DNA of 47,048 bases from Porphyra umbilicalis (taxonomy: Eukaryota > Rhodophyta > Bangiophyceae > Bangiales > Bangiaceae). The position numbers and the translations under genes were made by a program. Every line of letters begins with the position of its first letter. The stretch's first letter is position 1. Below, piece by piece: positions 42,121-47,048 of the stretch. The notes under the pieces are model-generated. The model made no database searches and was not told the origin of the DNA. It saw nothing but the letters and a program-made list of their open reading frames with translations. The stretch spans positions 1-47,048 of the forward strand of contig KV919215.1 of NCBI GenBank assembly GCA_002049455.2, written 5' to 3'.

Positions 42121-42383
42121 GCGGCCGTCCGACCGACCGGCCGGCCGGCGCCGCGCGACGCACGCGCGGGGGGGGGCGTCGGGCCGCCCCGCGCCGCGCC
42201 GGTGGCCGTGGGCCCACGCCGCGGCCGGCGCGGCGGCGGGGGGGGGGGCGGTGGGGGGGGGGGGGGGCGCCGCCCCGGCGGGGCGCGCGCCGCACGCGGC
42301 GGGGGCGGTGGCGGCCGCGCGGCGGGCGGAGGGGGGGGGGGTTCGCCCGCGTCGGGCAGCGGGGATGCGCGGTGGGAGGGGAA

Positions 42384-42470
42384 CGGCCGTTCCCCCCCCC
42401 GGCCGTTCCCCCCCCGGCCGTTCCCCCCCCACCCGGGGAACCCGGGGGGACGGCCGTTCCCCCCCACCGC
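42384..42470. repeat. GGCCGTTCC short repeat cluster
   Basis: GGCCGTTCCCCCCC occurs three times in a row at about 16-bp spacing and once more after a palindromic CCCGGGGAACCCGGGG-like spacer. Confidence 0.75.
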
Positions 42471-43783
42471 GGCAGGGGCGCACGTGCGCGGGGTGTTTGG
42501 TGGTGGAGCTCGGGTGGGGTTGTTTGGGTCGCGCGCCCCCGCACCCACCGGTGCACAGAGGCCCCGCGGCGGGCCGCGCGGGGCGGCGGGCGGCGACCGC
42601 GCTTGGCGCGCGGGCGCCCAATCATGTCGCCGCAGCGGTGCGGGCGATCCGATCCCACCCCCGCGGCGGCCCGACGCGTCCTAGGATAATCCCGCCAGCG
42701 GCGGCGGGGTGGCGGGAAAACGGGCGTGTCTAGTCTTCCCGAGCCCGCCCCGGCGTGACGACGACCAACCCCCAGCAACAATGAAACGGCTGCCAAGGGG
42801 GGGGGGGGGGGACCACCCCCCATCCCGGTCGCCGCCCCGCCGCCCGCGACAGCCGACCGCCGACTGCCACCGTGGGCGCCACACGGCCGCGCGGCAGCGG
42901 ATCAGCGCGTGCGGTCGGATCATCCGGCCGAGGAGACCCCCTCGGCCGGCGCCAGCGCGGCCGGCGCGGCGCGGCGCCGCGGCCGCGGCGGCAGCGTGCC
43001 GCTTGGCGCCGCGGCGCGGCGGGGCGGCGCCAAGTCACCCCCGCACCCCGCCCGACGTGGTGGATGCATTCCACGCCCGCCCGTCCGTGTTGCGCGCACC
43101 AGAGGGGGGGGGGGGGCTGTCGGTCCCAGTCCCGCACGGGCAAACGCCAGGTGGCGGCGCCCCCTCCCCCTCCTGCTCATGGCCGCCCCGCGGCGGCGCG
43201 GTGGCGACCGCCCGGGCGCCCGCGCACCGCGCGTCTGCCGCACGTCGGCACACGGGTGCGCGCCACTTGTCCGACCTGCGCCGGCAACGAGGTGCGCTTG
43301 GCGGCAGGGGGGGCCGGCGCGCCGCGCCACGCGTCCCGCTCACCCGTCCGCTTTGTTTTGCACCCCCCGGGGCGCGTCAGCCCCTGCAGGCGGCCGTCGC
43401 GTACAGCTTTATGCGCACGGGGGCGGGCGATGCGGGGCACGGCAGCGCCCTCTGGGGAGCTGCCTGCCGCGCCGCGCGGTGGCTGCCGCCGCCGCCCGCG
43501 CGCGGGCGATGGGCGGGCCGCTTCTTTATCAAGGGGCGCGCGGCGGTGGTGCCCGCGGCGTCGCCGCCGGCGTAGCCATCCGTGTGTCGTGTGCGCGTCA
43601 GCGTCACCCGCCGCGGTGCACGTCGGGACCGTCGTCCCCCATTGTCGGCCGCCGTCGTTGCGGGGCCGCTGACGTTGTGCGCGCCGCCGGTCGTCACGGC
43701 GCGCTCCCGCCCGCGGCGGCTGCGCGTCGACTCGTAGAGTGTATCTGGTGCCTGTCCCCCTGTCCCCCCCCGCCTCCCCCACG

Positions 43784-44849
43784 ATGCCCATGGACCGCCC
43801 CCCTGCGCTAGGATCCCGCTCCCCCCCCCCCCCGCCACCCCACCGCCGTCCTCTCGGCGGCGCGGGCGGGCGTGTGCCCCCCTCCTCGCCCTGCTCGTCG
43901 GCATCACCCTCCTCACGGCCGCCGCGTCGGCAGCCGCCACCCGCACGTGCCTCGTCCATGGCGTGTGCACGACGCGCCACTGCGAGTGCCGGGAAAAGGC
44001 GTGCATCCCCCGCTCGTGCTTCACCGCCACCAAGCGGCCGGCCGAGTGCACCAAGACGGTCGTGACGTGCTGGAGTGAGTACAACTGCAAGCTCGACCGC
44101 TCCTGCACCCGCAAGGCGTGTGAGTGCAAGGACAAGAACTGCCGCCCAAACCACTGCGGCAACAACAACGGCGGTGGCGGCGGCGGCGGCGGCGGCGGCG
44201 CACGGCCGACCAAGCGCCCGACGCCCAAGCCGACGCGCAGGCCAACCCCCAAACCGACGCCGACGCCCAAGTGCCACATCCCCGCCAAGGGGGATGACGA
44301 CGACGACGACCACGGGCGGTGCAAGACGCTCGGCGACTGCCCCGTCGGCACCGCCTGCTGCCGCTACACGGCGCCCATCCGCGCGCTCGCGTGCGACGAT
44401 TGGGGCGTCTGCGAGCGGGGGCGGTCCGAGTGCACGCGCTTTGGCGCCTTTGCCGCCACCGCCGTCATTGTCAACACGGAGGACCACGGGCTGTCGGGCG
44501 GCGCCATTGCGGGGATTGTCATTGGGTGCGTCGTCGGGGTGGCGCTGCTCATCGGGCTGCTGCTCCTCGGGCTCCTCGCCATCCGCCGGCGGGGGGAGGC
44601 CAAGGCGTCTGCCTCCGCGTCGGCGGCGGCGGCGGCGGGGGGGGGGGGGTCTGCGTGCCCGTCGCCGTCCCGTGCCCGCCGCCGGCGCACCGGGGACACG
44701 GGGGGTACGGCGGGCACGGGGGGTACGGCGGGCACGGCGGCGGGTACGGGGGGCACGGGGGGCACCACCACCACCACTCGTCCCGCCGCCCGTCGCCGTG
44801 CACGAGCGGGCACGGGCGGTGTCCGGTGCACCCGCGGGGGAGGTGTTGA
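43784..44849 (+). CDS. Cys-rich single-pass membrane protein, Gly/His/Tyr-rich tail
   Basis: The order is signal peptide, Cys-rich ectodomain, Gly run, Pro/Thr-rich stalk, second Cys-rich part, transmembrane helix and tail. The signal peptide (LLALLVGITLLTAAASAAA) lies in the frame of the ectodomain. The best start, ATG at 43784 (MPMDRPPALGS), is one frame off and separated by a C run (43821-43834), so a homopolymer error is likely. The ectodomain has two units with identical spacing, CTTRHCECREKACIPRSC and CTRKACECKDKNCRPNHC. The stalk reads KRPTPKPTRRPTPKPTPTPK. The helix is GAIAGIVIGCVVGVALLIGL plus LLLGLLAI, followed by RRR (about 44500-44595), giving an extracellular N-terminus. After a G run near 44640 the tail GYGGHGGHHHHHSSRR continues in another frame, ending at 44849. 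Function is unknown; surface adhesion or metal binding is a guess. Confidence 0.65.
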
Positions 44850-45412
44850 GGGGTGCCGGCGCGCCCGGTCGGTCGACGCGCCGCGTTTGCTTGTCGGCGT
44901 GGGCCCGTGGGGGGGGGGCGTGTGGACCCGTAGGCTACTACTACCCCGTGTGCGAGCTGGGGGGGCTCGTCCACGGGTGCGTGGCGTTGTGACCTTGAGT
45001 GTGACTGGCGTGGTGATCATAAACTTTCCTTTCCGCGTACGCACCACGCTCGGGCGCTTGGCGTGCGCTGCACGGCGCACAAGCACCACGCTTGGCGTCT
45101 CGACTGCACAGCGCAAAAAGCGCTCAGTGCGGCCGCCACGGGGCGCGTGGACGGCACAGCGTGCACCCACCATGGGTGCCCCACGGCAGGGGCAGCGCGA
45201 CCGCGCGTGGCAAAAGCAAATCAGCGGGCAAGCCCCAGCCCAGCGACCGACCCCCTGCCGCGACCACCCACCCCCGAGACAGACCACGCCACACACCGTT
45301 GCAAGGCAGGGTGCAAGGCACACGCGGGGGTCACCCCCACAGTCAACAAACGAGCGCGAGTAAGAGGGGCGGCGGTCGCACGGGGGCGCACCGCGCGCGG
45401 CGGCCGCCCCCA
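44850..45412. other. Intergenic between convergent genes
   Basis: No supported gene. A frame reaching 44992 ends with a stretch reading GYYYPVCELGGLVHGCVAL, which could be a further frame-shifted continuation of the Cys-rich protein. Otherwise this holds the facing 3' flanks of that gene and the PEN-2-like gene. Confidence 0.4.
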
Positions 45413-45947
45413 TCACGCCACGTCTTCCAAAAATTCAAGCGCGCTCGACGTGCGCAACACGCTCAACGAGGAGAGCGCCCCGTCCTTGAACACCAAAAAG
45501 GTGGCGTACCAGCCCGCGAGGGCGACCGTGTAGACGACAAAGACGATAAAGGCCCACTTGTAGTCTGTCGGGCGCGCGCGCAGCCGCGGCGGTGCAGGGG
45601 GGGGGAGGGGGGGGGGAGGCGCGGGCGGCACAGTCAGAGCACCACCAAAAAAAAAAAAAAAAAAAAAGCGGGGGCGCGCCATGACACGCGCGCAGGACCG
45701 GGAGCCCAAACGGGCTTGCGCCGCCGCCGCAAGCAACCATGCGCCACACACCACCGTCAGCAGGGGTGCCCGAGAAACGGGCCCAGCACGCCGACGGCCG
45801 CCCCGCCGCAGGGCGCTCTCTCCCGACACGCCGTCCGCCACAGCCGTGCGTCGCAGCAGGGCGCGCGTGCAGGGCGCCCACCCCCGACGTGCAGCGCCGC
45901 CCCCCCCCCCCCCCCCCCAGTGGCCAGCGACGACGCACGCGCACCAG

Positions 45948-45987
<40 letters not shown>

Positions 45988-46387
45988 ACGTACACGACTT
46001 GATCACTGGCGACGCCTCCTCGTCCCAATACTCGTTCCAAAAATAGACGAGCATCATGGCGAGGAGCCACGGCAGCCCGACGCAGCCGGCGTAAAACATG
46101 CGGCGGGCGACGAGCTCGAGCTCCTTCTCCACGCTCGCCGCCCGGTCCCCCTCCTCCTCCCGCCGCGCGTTGGCCGCTTGGGCAACCTCCTCCGCCTCCC
46201 GCTCCGACGCGCGCACCGCCTGCTCCTGCGCGAGGAGGGCGGCGACGCGGCGCTCGAGGAGGTCCGTCGTGTTGACCGACTCATTGTCCGAGGGGGACTC
46301 CACTTGGTACACCCCGTCTTCGGCGTGGGGGGGGGGCGGGGGGGGGGGCGGCCCCCACCGCCGTTGAAAAAGCCGCTGCCCGTCGCC

Positions 46388-46424
<37 letters not shown>

Positions 46425-46754
46425 TGCCGCCGCCGCCGCCGCCGCCGCCGCCGCGACCGCCGCCGCCGCTGCCGCCGCCGCTGCCGCCGCCGCCACCACC
46501 GCCGCCACCGCCGCCACTGCCGCCACCGCCGCTGCCGCCGGCGCGGCTCGAGTCGGACCGCCCCCGCCGCCGCGCCGTGTGGTTCATCCACGGCGACGGG
46601 CCGAGGGGGCGGCCGAGGGTGGGCGCGGAGCTGCCACCGCCGCCGCCGCCGCCGCCGCTGCCGCCGCCGGGGGGGGGGGTTGGGGGGGGGGTTGCGGCGC
46701 GAGCGCCGACGAGATGGCCGCAATGTCCGCCCGCGCCTTGGCCGACGCGTCCAT
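45413..46754 (-). CDS. PEN-2-like gamma-secretase subunit with long N-terminal extension (two exons)
   Basis: Exon 1 is 46754-45994 and exon 2 is 45564-45413. The conserved core reads VARRMFYAGCVGLPWLLAMM (first hydrophobic segment), LVYFWNEYWDEEASPVIK, then across the junction SYYKWAFIVFVVYTVALAGW and YATFLVFKDGALSSLSVL. This follows PEN-2 in order and spacing: RR/K-x-FYxGGF-LPxLW, acidic loop, IK-x-Y, second hydrophobic segment with Trp, GAL. PEN-2 activates presenilin inside gamma-secretase in ER/Golgi membranes. Known PEN-2 is about 100 residues. Here a start at MDASAKARADIAAISSALA is followed by Pro/Gly low-complexity and a charged coiled coil (LLERRVAALLAQEQAVRASE). The extension crosses G runs near 46328-46345 and 46670-46690 where frames change, so its exact sequence is uncertain. 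The core frame is clean. Confidence 0.75.
45565..45993 (-). other. Intron of the PEN-2-like gene
   Basis: On the minus strand it runs from GTACGTTTGGGG to GCGCCCGACAG, 429 nt, phase 1. It contains a G run of nearly 40 just after the donor, and a T run (A run on the plus strand, about 45648-45667). Splicing restores the PEN-2 core across the junction. Confidence 0.8.
46376..46530. repeat. CCG trinucleotide microsatellite in the PEN-2-like extension
   Basis: A nearly pure (GCC)n tract with few interruptions. On the minus strand, in the most plausible frame, it encodes Gly runs broken by Ser. Confidence 0.8.
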
Positions 46755-47048
46755 GGCGGACCGGGGGGGGGGGGGGGGGGGGGGAGGGCGCGCGTCTCGC
46801 GGCGCGACGCGCGGGGACGTCCGCGTCGGGCCGGTCGGCGGGAAGAGGGGAGGGGTGAGCGAGGGGGACTGCGTGGGGGATGACCAGTGGGCGAGGGACG
46901 ACGGACGGTGGGGAGGGCGGCGGCGGCGGTGACGGGGGGGGTTTGCGGGCGGGGTCGTCAGCCGGCACGGCGGGCCAGGGGGCGTCGTCTGTCACGGCCG
47001 CAAACAGCGCGGGAGGGTTGCGGGGTGTGGGTGACGCACCCAAAACGG
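46755..47048. other. 5' flank of the PEN-2-like gene
   Basis: It contains a G run at 46764-46784. No TATA-like or other regulatory motif stands out, and no other gene is supported before the window ends. Confidence 0.45.

Larger units (their letters stand above)
40755..43783. other. 3 kb of extreme GC, no supported gene
   Basis: Frames of more than 400 codons are open on both strands at once, all Ala/Arg/Gly/Pro, with no domain. G runs lie at about 40770-40791, 40857-40870 and 41960-41983, with further runs near 42240-42265. It contains a 51-bp duplication (about 42015-42120) and four copies of CCGGCCGTTCCCCCCC-like sequence (about 42385-42470). Confidence 0.55.

Noticed and set aside
40978..42823. 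Five overlapping frames of 400-550 codons
   Set aside because: All open at once on both strands through extreme GC; no domain.
1..47048. CRISPR array, rRNA genes or bacterial operon
   Set aside because: No regularly spaced identical repeats with unique spacers, no rRNA-like sequence, and spliced eukaryotic genes are present.

Overview
The window is nuclear DNA of a GC-rich photosynthetic eukaryote, most likely a bangiophycean red alga (Porphyra/Pyropia type). This is an inference. It rests on the very high GC content with long G/C homopolymers, sparse short introns with GTACGT-like donors, plastid-type N-termini, a secreted alpha-carbonic anhydrase fused to a hedgehog-type (Hog/Hint) domain, and algal/cyanobacterial-type DUF4336 and PEN-2 genes. 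Most long open frames are artefacts: GC-rich DNA stays open in several frames at once. Only frames with recognisable domains, targeting signals, repeats or clear protein-like composition are annotated.

Layout. 662-3781 (-): about 25-repeat ankyrin protein with a myristoylation-type N-terminus and 13 near-identical 99-bp repeats. 4216-5972: a 1.75-kb terminal-inverted-repeat (TIR) element rich in CAACGG motifs. 7147-8303 (-) and 12586-14049 (-): two Ala-rich, probably plastid-targeted unknown proteins, separated by about 4 kb without a convincing gene. 14625-16268 (-): the carbonic anhydrase-Hog fusion. 18671-24179: a complete 5.5-kb PIF/Harbinger transposon with 48-bp TIRs, a TCA target duplication, a spliced SAP-domain gene and a convergent transposase whose first catalytic Asp is His. 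24269-24728: a MITE-like element. 25194-28545: a decayed DIRS-like retroelement (gag-like ORF, RT with YVDD, frameshifted RNase H). 28546-29184: an unrecognised ORF of distinct composition. 30200-33750: N-terminal part of a LINE-like element with zinc fingers and no visible reverse transcriptase. 34.7-35.7 kb: an ORF relic and a 162-bp tandem repeat. 35.7-39.1 kb: AT-richer gene-poor DNA with one ORF remnant.

The right part holds three ordinary host genes: a two-exon DUF4336 gene (39737-40754, +), a Cys-rich single-pass membrane protein (43784-44849, +) and a two-exon PEN-2-like gamma-secretase subunit with a long N-terminal extension (45413-46754, -). Nothing suggests operon-like organisation. 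The genes are separate and scattered among mobile elements. Several genes change reading frame exactly at G/C runs, so sequence-length errors should be considered before calling them pseudogenes.
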